NCBI GenBank assembly: GCA_023014335.1 | Contig: JAECYW010000007.1 | Location: 2,852,001 to 2,916,000 of the forward strand | Direction: 5' to 3' | Length of the DNA: 64,000 nucleotides | Source of the DNA: Galerina marginata | Lineage: Eukaryota > Basidiomycota > Agaricomycetes > Agaricales > Galerinaceae | Shown here: positions 1 to 12,284 of the stretch, piece after piece | Numbering within the stretch: position 1 is the stretch's first letter | Layout: every line of letters begins with the position of its first letter | Program-made: the position numbers and the translations under genes | The notes under the pieces: model-generated | The model's database searches: none | Told to the model about the DNA's origin: nothing | What the model saw: only the letters and a program-made list of their open reading frames with translations

Positions 1-2936
1 CTGTCCCACACCAGTCGTCTTATCGACAACTGCAGCGGCTTTGGGACCATATCGTCGCGCACTTCTCTCGACAGCCATCAATCTTCAATGCGAGACCGCC
101 TTCGTAGTCGTCTGCATTATAGATGCCCGGAAGACAACCACCCCTCTGGTCGTTCGTCGATGCTGAACTGGCAGAGCCGTGCTCGATCCAAACTCCTGCA
201 TTTCTTCAACCCATCAAAATCGACGATCGTTACCTACCCTGACCGTCCTAGATGAGATCCATGTCGCGCATACATGCGACTGTTCTTGCTCAGCATACCG
301 GACGAGCAAGTGTTGATCTTGTCCTCCCTTGGCTAGTTGGATCCGTTTGATTACTTCTTCCCCTGTAATCATTGTGAATCAAGATCAATATATTTTCCCC
401 TTGCCGGGTAGTACCCAGTTTCCTCGGTTTGCAAGTGTTCCCTTTCGGTATCGTCCTTGTCCTCTTAGCGTTATGCCTTCTACACTCGTTTTAACCTTTT
501 GGTTCGGCATCGCTACGTCCAGTTTTAAGCTCAGTTTGGACATTCAAGGCAGATACTCCTCCTTTCAAATTATCCACTCGTATTGGATGCTATTCTTGGC
601 GGACAGGCGGCGGATGAGAAACTCAACCTATACACCCGGCGACATGAGCAGTTAAACTGGAATAAATCAACACAGCCACGATGCATCCTCATTCCCAGGT
701 TTCTTTTCATCCTCACCTAGCCACTGACCTTCAGGGCTTCAGACATCAACCAATCTCATCATGCTAGGTAGTCATATTTTGTTCTCTAACATCTCTTCAG
801 CTCAGCGACGTTCGATTAAAATATCGCTGGCCGGACGATCTGGCGGCGATCCGTCCACGGATTTATCGATAGGAATCTCATTTTCTGAAAACCCCCAAAG
901 AGCTGACTCGCTCGTATTCTTTTCGTTCTAGGTGGTGTTCCCCGTGCAGCATTGTACTTAGCCTTGTCCGCTCCGGATCCCGTCGTGGCCCGTCCCTTTT
1001 ATCCTATTGATCAGCTCTTGATCGAAAGGTAGGCCTGGAGAAATGTCGACAATCCTCTCGATTCCCGTATCCGTCGTCAGAATCAGCCTCACAGAACCAT
1101 ACCACCCACAATGGCTGGGAGAACTGAGCCCTCGTGAATTCTGGCAGTCGCCAAGTGGCGATTCTCTTGTCCGAATTCTCATATATGCTTAGCAATCTCT
1201 CTCTTTATACTCTTGCTTGGTTGCGCGGTCTGTGGGTACTTGAAAAATAGAGCGTTTCGTTTTCTACCTCTTGATTTTCACATTGTTTTTACAACCCTCA
1301 ACAGTTCCAGGGTTTGGCTCGGCAGACCCCAACTCAAAATTCTGTGAGATCGTTACGCTACTCTCCACAGTGATACGCTTGGAGAGCCTTCAGCCCATTC
1401 AATGTTTAAACAGTCGCGTATAAGTTGGATTTCCCAACTTTTCTGGTGGGGCTGATTAGCCCTTCCCCTAAGTCATGTGCCGTCAAGTGGTCCAGTTCCT
1501 CCCCCGACTTTAAATGGTTAAAATTTACTCTGCCCATGCATGCCTTTGGCCTTGATCGCTATTGTGTTCGCTAATTGGCGGGTTTAAATTCTCCTAATCG
1601 CTCCAGATCTTAATCTGCCCGTAAAAATACTGTTCTATGTCAAAAGCTTTACACAGACAGTGGTGCTGTGAACTCTCCGTGGTCTCATCTCTACTCAGTC
1701 AGCCAGAATATCGAAGGGACGCGTTCTGCTTACACCCGGCTAGCCAAGTTCCTTGGACTGCTTCTCTCCTCGGAGATTTTGAACCGCTCCACAACAAAGA
1801 AGAACGCCTTCGCTTCCGACCTGGAACCCCCTAGCCGACTCCGAATCATCCGGGATTCTTTCTATTGATGATACCTTCTAATCTCGTGTGCCAGCGAGAA
1901 GAGCTCTTCATTCGCAGCTTCCCCTCGTCTGGACTGTGCCCCTTCCGATTGTTTTAAGATCTAATCGAGTCGGCTGGTAAGTCTCTTAATGCGTAACCAG
2001 TACGACGGCCTTCTTTGATGAGTTTTTGAGAATACCTACAAACCGTCTTGCGGTTGCCATCGTGTTTCTCGTTTACTCAATTCTGCGGGACTGGCGGGAG
2101 GTTGGATCGAACTCCTGAGGCTTTTATCTCGATTTATCCCCAAGGTTATTGCGCTAGGCCATTCTTGACATGATATATCCGACGCTAGATCAAAATTCAA
2201 ACTTCGTCGCATATTACGAGCCCTGAAGTTTTCTTAACTGAAGGCAAGCAATACCATTTTTGCCTACAGCAAACAGGAACCTTTTCCATGCTTTCTGATT
2301 CTCACCCACCTTGAAGACAGCGGACGATGCTTCTCCGAATAGTAAAAGAATATTCCAACTCGCATAAACCCATTATCGGGAAGATATAGACCTTAGCCCA
2401 GTCGCCAACGGTAGTCATTGGGCACGTTAGGGGTGATTAGGTCGGCTTGTATCCGTTAGTTTGCAGCACTGTCGTCTTGCGTATCGCCGGAAAAGAAGGC
2501 ATATAGAAGTGTAATAGATTCTTGCTGTTTCGGTACCTGACGAAACTTGATTTCCGAGGTACTATATCTCAAGGTGGGCCGGCTTACTTTAAAACCTCGG
2601 GTATGATGGCGGACTCGTCCCTTGGAACATAATTTATTGGAGTGGCAAAAAAAAAAAAAAAAAGAGCTCAGCGTATATATTAATGTACTCTAGTCAAGAC
2701 CGACGACCTAATATCAGAAATTGATTTAGCGAGGCCTAGATTTCTCGACAAGGCACATGGGACCTAGATAGGAACGGTGAAAAGAATATCGGAAGTATTG
2801 TTGCCGAACGGAGATGCCTTTTCCGCGAGTCTAATTACTTCAAAAATGGCGGACGATGGAAGGCCGGATATGCGTTGCGATACCGCGAACGTGGAACCCT
2901 GAGCGATGGAAAGTTCACTGGAGATATGCGTCTGGC
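1..2936. other. Gene-poor left edge
   Basis: I see no gene that I can defend here. A plus-strand frame is open from the window edge to a stop at 253-255 (Ser/Arg-rich, about 84 codons) and could be the last exon of a gene that starts outside the window. A minus-strand frame at 958-1182 and a plus frame at 329-655 also read as vaguely protein-like but have no recognisable domain or splice support. A 15-20 nt poly-A run lies near 2647. Confidence 0.4.
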
Positions 2937-2944
2937 TATATATT
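2937..2944 (+). promoter_or_regulatory. Probable TATA box
   Basis: The sequence TATATATT lies about 50 bases upstream of the start codon at 2995, a normal spacing for a strongly expressed fungal secreted-protein gene. Confidence 0.5.
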
Positions 2945-2994
2945 GCGATTGTGAGCTGCTCGTCGTCTCATTTTCTTCCACCTGCGCATCCACA

Positions 2995-3461
2995 ATGCAC
3001 TCGCTGAGTCTTCTGACATGTATGGTCCTCACCATTGTTTTTTCAACCCGAGCGTTACCTGTAAGCGTTCGTACATTACTATTATATCCAGCCACTTACT
3101 GAGTTACTTTCATGCCATAGATTTCACTCGACCACCATGCTCACGCTACCGGGGTTATAGTTACACCCAGCGAGGTAATCTCCAATTTTTACCTTCTCAG
3201 TCTCGTACATTAAACGATCTCCAGGACGTCTTCCCACACGCGTGGTACAAACCTGAAGAGCCGAGTTCTACCGGGAAATCAGAAGTGTACTCAACGATCC
3301 GTTCGTCGAGGTCGTACGACCCACAAGGAACAGGTCCCGATTGGAGACGAAAGCGCACGACACCGCAGCCCTCCGCGCCTGACTGGAGGCGTCGAACCCA
3401 GGCAGGCGCTACAGTTCTCCTCAGCGGCGGTGATCAGTTTCATGAAGCGCGGAGATGTTGA
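2995..3461 (+). CDS. Small secreted basic protein with PDWRR repeats
   Basis: The model has three exons, 2995-3060, 3121-3174 and 3225-3461, giving 118 residues. Both introns (60 and 50 nt) have GTAAGC/GTAATC donors and TAG/CAG acceptors and both fall in phase 0. The first 20 or so residues form a clear signal peptide (Met-His-Ser followed by a Leu/Val/Ile-rich core). The mature part has the motif PDWRRK followed about 13 residues later by PDWRRR, surrounded by Ser, Thr and Pro, and ends in Arg-Arg-Cys. A TATA-like box precedes it. I do not recognise a family. Export to the cell wall or medium is inferred from the signal peptide; the paired basic repeats could be processing or binding sites, which is speculative. 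Confidence 0.6.
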
Positions 3462-3961
3462 AGTGCATTCTTGACCTTGTTTATTATTTGAGCTAAAACT
3501 TGAAGTCCCTTGTTTTCGTTGGCTTTCATTGTACTGCCTGATTTCCTTCCGTATTTATCGACGACCGGGCTTTTGGTTTTCTAATAATTTATATTCTCAA
3601 GCTACTTTATAGTTATACGCCAATACAATCCAATGATCAATCCCATCGAATGTCACTAGACATAGAGTTGTTCCAACGGCAAAGCGTTCGTGCGAACGAT
3701 AGAAATTTTGCATGTATTTGAGCGACTATTCAATATACTGCTAACGCTTAGTGTAGCACCCACGTCCCGGACAGCGGACCAATCATTGTTCCCCAATTGT
3801 GTGTTCCGACTCCCGAATTCTGATATAGATCTTATCTTATCTACAACCTCAACCTATTTTTAGAATGCTGCCCCCGTTGGGTGAAGGTTCTCTCATCCAA
3901 TTGCATTAATACGCCACCATGTTCACACTGTAGACAAGTCCCTCCTTTCTCCCGATTCACC
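3462..3961. other. Intergenic
   Basis: AT-rich spacer between two plus-strand genes. It should hold the 3' end of the secreted-protein gene and the promoter of the DUF6593 gene; no TATA box or other element stands out. Confidence 0.4.
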
Positions 3962-4680
3962 ATGATGTTCGAGTCGTTCAACGCCTCGCAGGCGACTCTT
4001 GTCGGCCCAGAATCCACTACAACCCTCATATTCTCTAAACCGAGCGCTCTTAATACCACCTTACTTTGGAACGGACAACCTTTGATGACGATATCGACCG
4101 TCGACGCTGGTGCTGAGCGAACTATAATTAGCGATGAACGGACGGACGAGTTGCTGGTGACGATTCAACGAAGGACCATCTTGTCCGATACGATCATGTT
4201 TACACGGCATTATGGTGGAAAGTCAATGAAGTTGAAAGAGTGGCTGAAGGAGGAGACACAGGAGAATGAACGGTAAGCGCCTCCAAACGTTATTTTGTAC
4301 GATAACTGAGTTTTTGAGCTCACTTACTAGCAGGACGTGGACGATCCAGACACCCAGTGGGAACTTTGTATGGAGAACGGACATCTCCCTTCGATTAGCG
4401 GTAAGCATTTACTGACCTGCCGCACAATCAAGAATCTGAATGTAGTTCTGAACAACTCAAATATCCCACTTAGCTCTGCCCAGAAAGCAACTTGGAGCAC
4501 CCTATTGCATGGGCTCAACTGCAAACTAAATCCAGTCCATTCGGGCTGATTCTAACGCAGGGTACAGAGCTCTTCAGGGAAGAAATCGTGGCATCATTTA
4601 TTATTTTGGAGCAACGGATGAGGCTACGAGAAAAGATGCAATTTAAGGTGATACGTCCTGGGGTCGCGAGATTAATATGA
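3962..4680 (+). CDS. DUF6593 domain protein
   Basis: Three exons, 3962-4272, 4334-4400 and 4474-4680, encode 194 residues; all splice phases join. The start is the first of two adjacent ATGs (3962, 3965). The family is the basidiomycete-specific DUF6593 (function unknown). Its marks are visible: an N-terminal segment with a substrate-like strand pattern, the central sequence TPSGNFVWRTDISLRLA, then a C-terminal helix EEIVASFIILEQRMRLREK, which is the family's usual ending. No signal peptide or membrane segment is seen, so a cytosolic protein is inferred. Length is normal for the family, so the copy looks complete. Members are usually multi-copy in mushrooms; only one is present here. Confidence 0.82.
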
Positions 4681-6340
4681 TAGGATTGGATGATAGTATT
4701 ATAGGTCGAAGAAGAAGCAGAAATAACTTCAGAATAGCATGTGTAAGATACAAGAAGAAGGAAAATGCAAAGGCATGGCGCCCGAGTGGTACGCATGAAA
4801 CCGATTTTCGGAGCGAGTGGGTCGGATGGTGCTAAACGCGATGCTGGGTATTCTGATGTGCCGACGCGGCACTGACACTGAAGTGGTAGGTGGTGAAGTT
4901 GTGAGTAGCGGGACGACAATAAACTCGGTCAATGCCTATCGACGGCTGGAACGACGGTCTGAGCTTACCTCGTGTTTTTAAGATGGCTTGCGTTTTTCTC
5001 TCGATCGACTAGGCCATATTCACTTACTGACCTGTTCCTTTCTCGCACTACTCTATACTCCGTTTACTGCCTCGTCGTTGTTACTGCGAGATCCACCACG
5101 CAATGCCCCGAGTATAAGCACGTCAATGCGACCGTGCCTGCTGTGGGAATCTACATGAAGATTGCTCGGACATGCTCCTTTGGTTCCCTCGAGCGATTTC
5201 AACAACTTAAAACCAAGGAAAACGGTGTTCATAATGCACAGTTAATCTAATGATCCCACAGGCGTCAAGGTTATATTTAGAAAAAAGAGAATTTGCATAA
5301 ATGTTTAATATTGTCCTAGTACTGGGTTATGACTTGAAGTCTTGACGCTACCTGCCAACTTGGCTTGGAAGATGAAAAAGTACAAGCGCGCGAAGCTGAA
5401 CTCGGGTAAAGCCATCAAATCGAAGTGGACGGAAATATTTCGACGATGTCGAAATGTAGACATCTCAGGCCATATTTCTCTAAAGTTCGAACATTATTGA
5501 GGCTACCTTCGTAAATTCATGAGAAGCACGAATGTGTTCGTGTGGGCAGCTTCGGGTAAGGCTCTCGCAGAGCAAACATCAGGCAAGATGTGTAGAATGG
5601 ACAGTTGCTATTTACTGGAACGGCTCCGCGATAACTCGACTTTTGACAGTTGCAAGGGGTCTATAACTTATGAAGCGACGCTTGCAAAGAAGAGCCAATG
5701 AGATCCATTGTATTGCCAAATAAACACAATAATTGAGCATGGTATATTAGAGCAAGGAGCATAGTCCCTTGTTTCAACTGATTGCAGCTGAGCAGCCAAC
5801 TCCGAGCGAGTCCCGGTATACGTCGTCATATGCTATGCCCGAAAGCTATGAGAGGTAGTGTTAAATAGAGCTGAACGCTCTTTCTGGTCGAGTTATATAT
5901 GCACCGGAATCAACAATTGTCGCGCTGTGGTTGTGATGTATACTGAGAACCCTTGTACTTGCTTCACCACAGAAGAAAATTTATGCAGGAGTCTCACCGG
6001 TTCTCATATACTCACGTCAAACGTGGAGCTTTGTGCTTTGATGTTGCGAAACTACGGCAGCCCGAGTATTTGATGAGAGCTAAAAATAGAATAAGGCGCT
6101 TATGGTGTTAACAATAGTCAGGTCCGTGTATCACTTGTACTTCGCTCTATGGAATGGAATAACGCTAGCGGAGCGATTACTAATAGTTCAAGTGGCTCGA
6201 CGTTATTTTTGAAATGCAGGACCGGCTCCGCCCAAATGCTCGACAGGATTTTTGTGTCAATCATCGAATATGCGGAGCTACATTAGTCGGCGACGACATC
6301 TAAAAATAACCCACTCAAACGCGTCTGCTGGAATTGCGAG
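4681..6340. other. Long intergenic stretch
   Basis: About 1.7 kb with no supported gene. Short open frames at 4972-5250, 5519-5701 and 5858-6073 lack domains, signal peptides and consistent splice sites. The right end holds the promoter of the peroxygenase gene. Confidence 0.4.
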
Positions 6341-6347
6341 TATAAAG
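6341..6347 (+). promoter_or_regulatory. Probable TATA box of peroxygenase gene
   Basis: TATAAAG lies 63 bases upstream of the start codon at 6404. Confidence 0.55.
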
Positions 6348-6403
6348 ACGAACGGTGCTCGTTCTCAATTTTCAGACTAGCTTCTACATCCACATTCCTC
6401 AAG

Positions 6404-7812
6404 ATGTTCGCTTCTCTTTCGGTCTACACGCTCTTGGCTCTCAGCATAGCTGCTAATGCTTTCCCGCAATACCAGTCGCTCGCTGGTCTTTCCTAGAGAC
6501 GAATTGGACGCAGTCCTTCCGACCCTTCAGTTTTCACCACCCCAACCTCCACCAGGTCCCTTGGCCGATGACAGGACAAAGCTGATCAACGATGCCGCTC
6601 ATCCTCACCTGCCTCTTAAGCCAGGCGATATCCGTGGCCCATGCCCCGCCCTCAACACTCTCGCGTCCCATGGGGTGTGTAATTTTATAACCCGTTCGTA
6701 AATTTTTGGCAGACACTAATTGGAACTAAATAGTATCTTCCCCGCAATGGCATTGTTACCCCCGTTCAAATTATCAACGCCGTTCAAGAAGGTATGTAAT
6801 GCCAGGACATCCATTATTTAAGTTCTAAAATCGGCTGTGCCAGCTCTCAACTTGGACAACACTTTCGCTCGCTTCCTTGTGTTCTCCACTTTCCTCGTAA
6901 ACGGAAATCCGATTACGAACCTCATGAGTATCGGAGGGGCAACTCCATTAACTGGCCCGAACCCACCCAAACCTGCAACGGTCGGTGGACTCAACAGTCA
7001 CAACAACTGCGAAGGTGAATATCAAGCCTCACGTTGTCTAATTGTCACTGAATTTAAATCTATCAATTCAACCCAGGTGATACCAGTATGACTCGCGGTA
7101 CGTGCTATGAACTTTAAATGGGATATTTGACTAAAAACAAAGCCACAGCCGATTTCTTCTTCGGAAATAACCATGACTTCAATGAGACCCGCTTCCAACA
7201 TGTCAGTATCTGGATGAATCCTTTCAGTGTTGTAATTTTGACTAATATGTTGACACTCTTCATAGTTCGTCGACTATAGCAACAAATTTGGAGCTGGCAA
7301 ATATAACCTGACAGGTTGCTGCTGAACTCAGAAACTTCCTCCACCAAGATTCCCTCATGAACAACCCGCAATTCTCTCTCGTCTCCCCTCGCCTCTTCAC
7401 CGCTTACGGAGAGTCAGTCTTCCCCATCAACTTCTTCATCGACGGACGACAGAAGGATGGCCAATTGGATTTGACCGTAGCACGCGGTTTCTTCCAACTC
7501 ATGCAGCTCCCCCCCGACTTCCACCGCCATGACGGATCGATCAGCAACGAAGGTTTCGAATACGTTTACAACAAGTACCCCATTCAACCCGGTGGTAACA
7601 CCGTTGGAGTCAACAGTTACAAAGCCGACGTCACCTCAGCCACCTTGTTCGAACCATGCCTCCGCTATACCACCTTCGTTAACAACAACATTAAGGCGTT
7701 GTACCCCAACCCGACTGGACTCCTCCGACAGGCCATCAATACCAACTTGCAGTTCTTGTACGAGTCCACCCTTGCCGACAACTGCACACAAGTCTTCCCA
7801 TACGGTAGATAA
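6404..7812 (+). pseudogene. Unspecific peroxygenase (heme-thiolate), frameshifted
   Basis: This encodes a secreted heme-thiolate peroxidase of the chloroperoxidase superfamily; such enzymes use hydrogen peroxide to insert oxygen into alkanes, aromatics and other substrates. A signal peptide starts at 6404. Exons: 6404-6674, 6734-6791, 6844-7014, 7077-7097, 7149-7201, 7266-7812. The proximal cysteine motif GPCPALNTLASHG and the distal motif EGDTSMTR are intact; together with the length (about 370 residues) and a conserved C-terminal FFTAYGES segment they indicate the long, basidiomycete type. A cysteine pair near the end would form the usual disulfide. Two one-base insertions break the frame: an extra T at 6494, just after the signal peptide, and an extra G at 7314/7315. 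The first could be bypassed by a 22-nt intron (6473-6494 region) and the second by skipping the 49-nt exon piece 7266-7314, which restores frame but loses 16 family-typical residues. So it is either a recent pseudogene, two sequence errors, or unusually spliced. Confidence 0.88.
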
Positions 7813-9082
7813 AGATTAATCGCAGACTCGACCTTTCGGGAATAATTCCCCTACTTAATTATGGTAATTTGTGGATATTCGAGTATTTCAGTGTCAATAG
7901 CCACAGTTGTACAGCGTTTGTCCATAGTCTGATATCTAACAATCCTATTTATTGGTTCTTGAATATTTCTGTGTCGATCAAGATTAAAGTTCGATGTTTT
8001 CCTTCTAGACTTGCTCACCGGCTTGTCTGCACATGCGCAGACGTTTCATCGACATATTTTCACCCCTTTAAAATTTCAGCCACTATCACATCGATCGGCG
8101 CCTTCAACATTTCTGCGTTTTCATGGTGTTTGCTGGAACTGATTTGGAACTGATAGTATGTTCGTCGTCGGCCACCCTGCATTACGCCTTCTTCTGGTGA
8201 TGCCATCATATAAACGAAAAAGGTTTGAGGGACATTTCGTTATGATGATGCCTGCTACACTATTAGGACTCTACTATATGAACGTCCGTATTCAAGTTCT
8301 TGGATCCAGGTTCCAGACAAGCTCCAGAAATCCCTCAAGACCAGGCACAGTATCCAAAAACGGACATATGTAGATCACGTGTATGTATTTGTAACTTGTT
8401 AATAAATGCCGGGACGGCACGCCAGCAACCCATTTCTCAAATTTCTGTGAAGCTGCTCAGATCAAAGATGTTTCGTTGGTTTCTACTCTTCATTACAGCA
8501 AGATACGGCCGAGGCGCTGGGATCTCTGCCTATGAATAACTCACCCAGAGTAACAGCGCTTTTTTACTGGTCCGAATGCAATCCTAGCTGCCATGAGACT
8601 CCCGAAGGAGGCTTTCTTATCATATTATCATGTATTCGTGGCCAACCTTGGATAGGTGCTGGAGCGGCTTCGTTCACCGTTCGGGCGATCTTGGGATCTG
8701 CATGTTGTGGCCGCCACGAGTTACGTTGACGGGCTACGTGATGAAGCGAATGACTACGACCGCCGGCACGGAGATACCTCGTTTTCATTTGTCAAGGTGC
8801 TGTCCTTTCTCTTGCTTCTTATTTACCCGCTTCTTATCGGTACTTCAGCTTGCGCGCTGACCACGATTGATTCTCTGTAGACCTCTGGCGCGAAGACCGT
8901 GTTGCCTCCTGCACCGTAGCTTCGTCGAGAACCGTTCTTGGGCGTGCTGATAGTCATACTGGTGGCAGTACGGGGGACGGTTTCGCATCAGTTTCTCAGC
9001 TAGCAACATACGGCTATCGCTGTCCGTCCCCCGTTTGCCCGCCTACCATCCTCCTCCTCTTCTTAGGTATCCCGAACGCTAT
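7813..9082. other. Intergenic
   Basis: About 1.3 kb with several short overlapping frames on both strands (for example 8564-8788 minus, 8656-8880 plus) but no domain or splice support. A TTCTTAG just before 9067 resembles an intron acceptor, so an unrecognised upstream exon of the next gene is possible. Confidence 0.35.
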
Positions 9083-10175
9083 ATGACGGAGTACGACTAC
9101 TCCCCAGATGCCATTGAGCGTCATCTCGCTAAGCAAGTTCAGATCGCCGACTGGGTCGAGCGGACCAAGCACCATGAGCCCGTTAACCCATTCGTACCCA
9201 TACCTGGCGAGCACACGCCATCGGAAACGTACAATCCGCCTACTCTAGCATATCAGCCAACGCCACAATACCCCTACCAATTCCAACAACCCCAAACCAC
9301 TTTCTATGCAACACCGCAAGGCGTCATTTCTCCTACATATTCCTTATCAAAGAGGCACCACGACCGACACGAGCGCCATCACAGGAGCAGCCATCATGCC
9401 AGCGGAAGCAAGAGCTTGCGGCCGAGTCCGCACACAGCGACCAGCGCACTTCCTATGAGCACGAGTCAAATGTACTCTCCGCCCTTACAGAGATCGGCGA
9501 GCACACCGCCTTCCATGACGGTGTTGAATCCAAACGGCATGATCGTTCCAGTAGCAATGACGACACCTCAGTCATATTTCGGCTATCCTGCCCAGCAGTA
9601 CCAGTTCTTCCAACCGCAGGCACTGGTATACCCCTCTCCTTACCTCACGTCCCCAGCTGTCAACGCTCAGACATATTCGGGCTCGTCCTCGCATACGAAT
9701 ACACACTCGCATTCGTATTCACGCTCTCGTCCATCCTCATCACGGCGCTCTTCGCGTTCAATCGATCGATCATACCAACCTCACATAAACTATTCTGTCC
9801 AATCTCCGCCGCTTTCATCTCCTTCATACGGACCAGCCTACCAGCCTTCCTCAAACCAGTCGGTTTTAGTCCCTATCAACGGGGGTGCGGGTGGATATGT
9901 CTTGGTTCCCGCTGGGCAGAGCGTTCAAGTCGTCGTGAGTGATCTCGTGTTTCTTGCCTTGCCTTCTTCGTCTTGATCGTACAATCCTCCATCAGGCACC
10001 TCAGGCGGATTATTCAAGTCATCAATACTACCGACGCGACTACGACTCCGACTCAGAATCGGATCCTGGAGGCGGTTCATCCTTCTTCGGTGGTTTAAGC
10101 TTGAAAGGTCTTGGGCGCAGCCTTAAAGGTCGGAGTCGGTCGTCAAAGAAGCGGAGAAGGAGAGATAGCCATTGA
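9083..10175 (+). CDS. Disordered Pro/Ser/His-rich protein
   Basis: Two exons, 9083-9934 and 9996-10175, joined in phase 0 by a 61-nt intron, give 343 residues. The first in-frame ATG (9083) opens MTEYDYSPDAIERHLAKQ, an N-terminal block that I recall as common in uncharacterised mushroom proteins. The middle is low-complexity: PYQFQQPQ-type Gln/Pro stretches, a His/Arg/Ser patch, then Tyr/Ser/Pro-rich sequence. The end carries an acidic DYDSDSESDPGGGSS segment and a strongly basic tail with GRSRSSKKRRRRD, a plausible nuclear localisation signal. No enzyme domain, signal peptide or membrane span is seen. A scaffold or nuclear regulatory role is possible, but no function can be assigned. Confidence 0.7.
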
Positions 10176-11358
10176 GCTGGGCCTTAGACCATTCTATGTC
10201 CTGGAACGCTGGCTTTTTATAGATGTCTGTCTGGTATAGAAATATTGTAATCTCTAGACTGTCTCAAGGCTCATTGTGACGCACTCCTCCATATTTTTCT
10301 TATTTAAAGGCTGACGTCCTCTAGGGTCATTACTGACCCCTTCCTCTATTCATTTCAAATCGTTCACGAGTGGTACGGGTCCTTCTGGTTCCTGACATGT
10401 AGTTAAACATTCGATTCCATCTGTGACCGTTTCTCATTTTTAATAGACGGCCTTGGCAAGAGTGAGCCCTCCTTTCAACGTGGGTGCATACTCGTCTATC
10501 TAAAAAACTGAATGAGCATCCAGAACAGTGACTTGGAACAAAATACCACCATCGATGGAAATCCAATATTAATCCCTGAAGGGCTTGAGTTGTCCGCCTT
10601 CCGATCAATACGCTCTTTCGGCTCTCCCTCAAGTAACAGTAGTTCAACAGTGTACTACTGCAGAATCTGAACCCGGAACGCTTCTAATTCATCGACTAAT
10701 CCCATCGTCGGACATCTGGAGGTACTATATCTCGCTAACTTGTCACCCAAATCCTTAGACTGCACACTCACAGTGTGCTAGACTTCATCGTTTTTAATTG
10801 CCGCGGTTCCGTAGAAAGTCACGATATCTCTAGTTAAACTAGTTTCGATTCAAAAATAGCTGTGGCTTAGTTTAAGATCGGACACTTGAGCCGACTGTGA
10901 TTTGCAACTACATTGAATACCTCTATCCCTCTCTGTTCGTAGTAACGTCAGGTTGGTCGAGTTGTGGTTGATCGCCGTTCACTGAATACACTAGTGTGTA
11001 TGTAGATTTATGAAGACTCTTGCCAGTGGTCACTTGCCTGATTTTACGGCAAAGAACGGAGAGCGAGAACGTTTTATCTGTGCTAAAACCAGCTGAAGTT
11101 GGGCAAGATATTGTAAGGAGGGTCCTAGAACGTTCACTTCATGACCTGGTTTTAGCTACCTACATTAAAAATTTGCGCTTTCTAACTGATACTTCCAGCT
11201 AATTAACTTGAGCCGGACTTGATCACGGCACTAACTCAGGGTAATGGGCTATTTATTTCCTCTCAGAAAGTAGATTTAAGCGAGGTGGAGGCACCAGACG
11301 ACGCAAGTTACACCCTCTATCTCATTGCAAAAACCTTGCTTTTAAAATTGAATCAATC
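10176..11358. other. Intergenic
   Basis: About 1.2 kb without a supported gene. It contains the 3' end of the disordered-protein gene and the promoter of the secreted protein at 11359. The minus frame at 10330-10647 has no recognisable content. Confidence 0.4.
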
Positions 11359-11960
11359 ATGAAATTCCTTTCACTCGCTCTTTTGCCAATACTGGCGGGC
11401 TCTCTCGTCTCCGCTGCCTCTGTGACCGGTATAGAGCCACGCGACGTCGATGCGGGGCCAACGTAATTACCTACCCAATACTTTCCGGGGAACATGCACT
11501 CATATAAAACTCCAGTCCTGCTCAAACCGCAATAACCTACATAAAAAATACCAACAACAAAGCTGCCATCAACCCCGTTTGTTTCTATAGCGGTCAAACC
11601 ATGGTTACAAAAATCGTCAACAAAAAGCCGTACACTTCAGTGAAGACCGCCGACGCTGCTTTGGGAGCGTTTAAAGGGGCCCCACGGAATTGCAAATCCA
11701 TCGCTGATGTCCTAGCCAATGCCAGCGTTCAGAGTTCAGCCCTCAGTCAAAACGACTGGAAAGCCGTGTCAAAGGCATTAGCAGAAAACGTCTCAGGAAA
11801 AGCGTATGTTCTTTTGGGGAAAGACATTCGCTCTAACTCTGTCTGGATCACCGACGAAAAGCCCGCTCTCAAGGCCAATGGGGCGGTCACTTTGGAGGTT
11901 TGGGAAATCGAGACTGACGGATCTGTAGTTAAAACTAACAAGACCAAGGCAAATGTGTAA
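11359..11960 (+). CDS. Secreted protein of unknown family
   Basis: Two exons, 11359-11462 and 11516-11960, join across a 53-nt intron (phase 2) to give 182 residues. It starts with a clear signal peptide (MKFLSLALLPILAGSLVSA) followed by a short segment ending EPRD, which looks like a propeptide. The mature part is a soluble domain with two cysteines (in PVCFYSGQ and PRNCKS, about 45 residues apart) that could form one disulfide, Lys/Ala-rich helices, and a beta-like ending with VTLEVWEIETDG. No catalytic motif is recognised. Secretion is inferred; a role in interaction with host, substrate or cell wall is possible but not shown. Confidence 0.68.
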
Positions 11961-12284
11961 TATGTATATATGTAGATCATCATGGTAAATGCCGCTTACC
12001 TGACTCAAATAATTTCCAGCGAAGTTATAGACCAGCAGGTCTTTGGCATTGAAATGAAAATCATGTGGAGTCACTAGTTAAAATAGTAGAATCCTGGGCT
12101 GACGGAGATGATTTCGCCAAACTCTGAGCACCGCATATCGTGTATCTCGCAAGTATCTCGGCTCCGTTAGCTGTTATTGATAAGAATGGAAGGAGGCTAG
12201 AGTGTTGTCTGATTGTATAGCCTGGCTCGATAGCGTCCTTAAAAGCAGTCGAGAATTTCTTTCAGGATCAACATAGTCCTTCCA

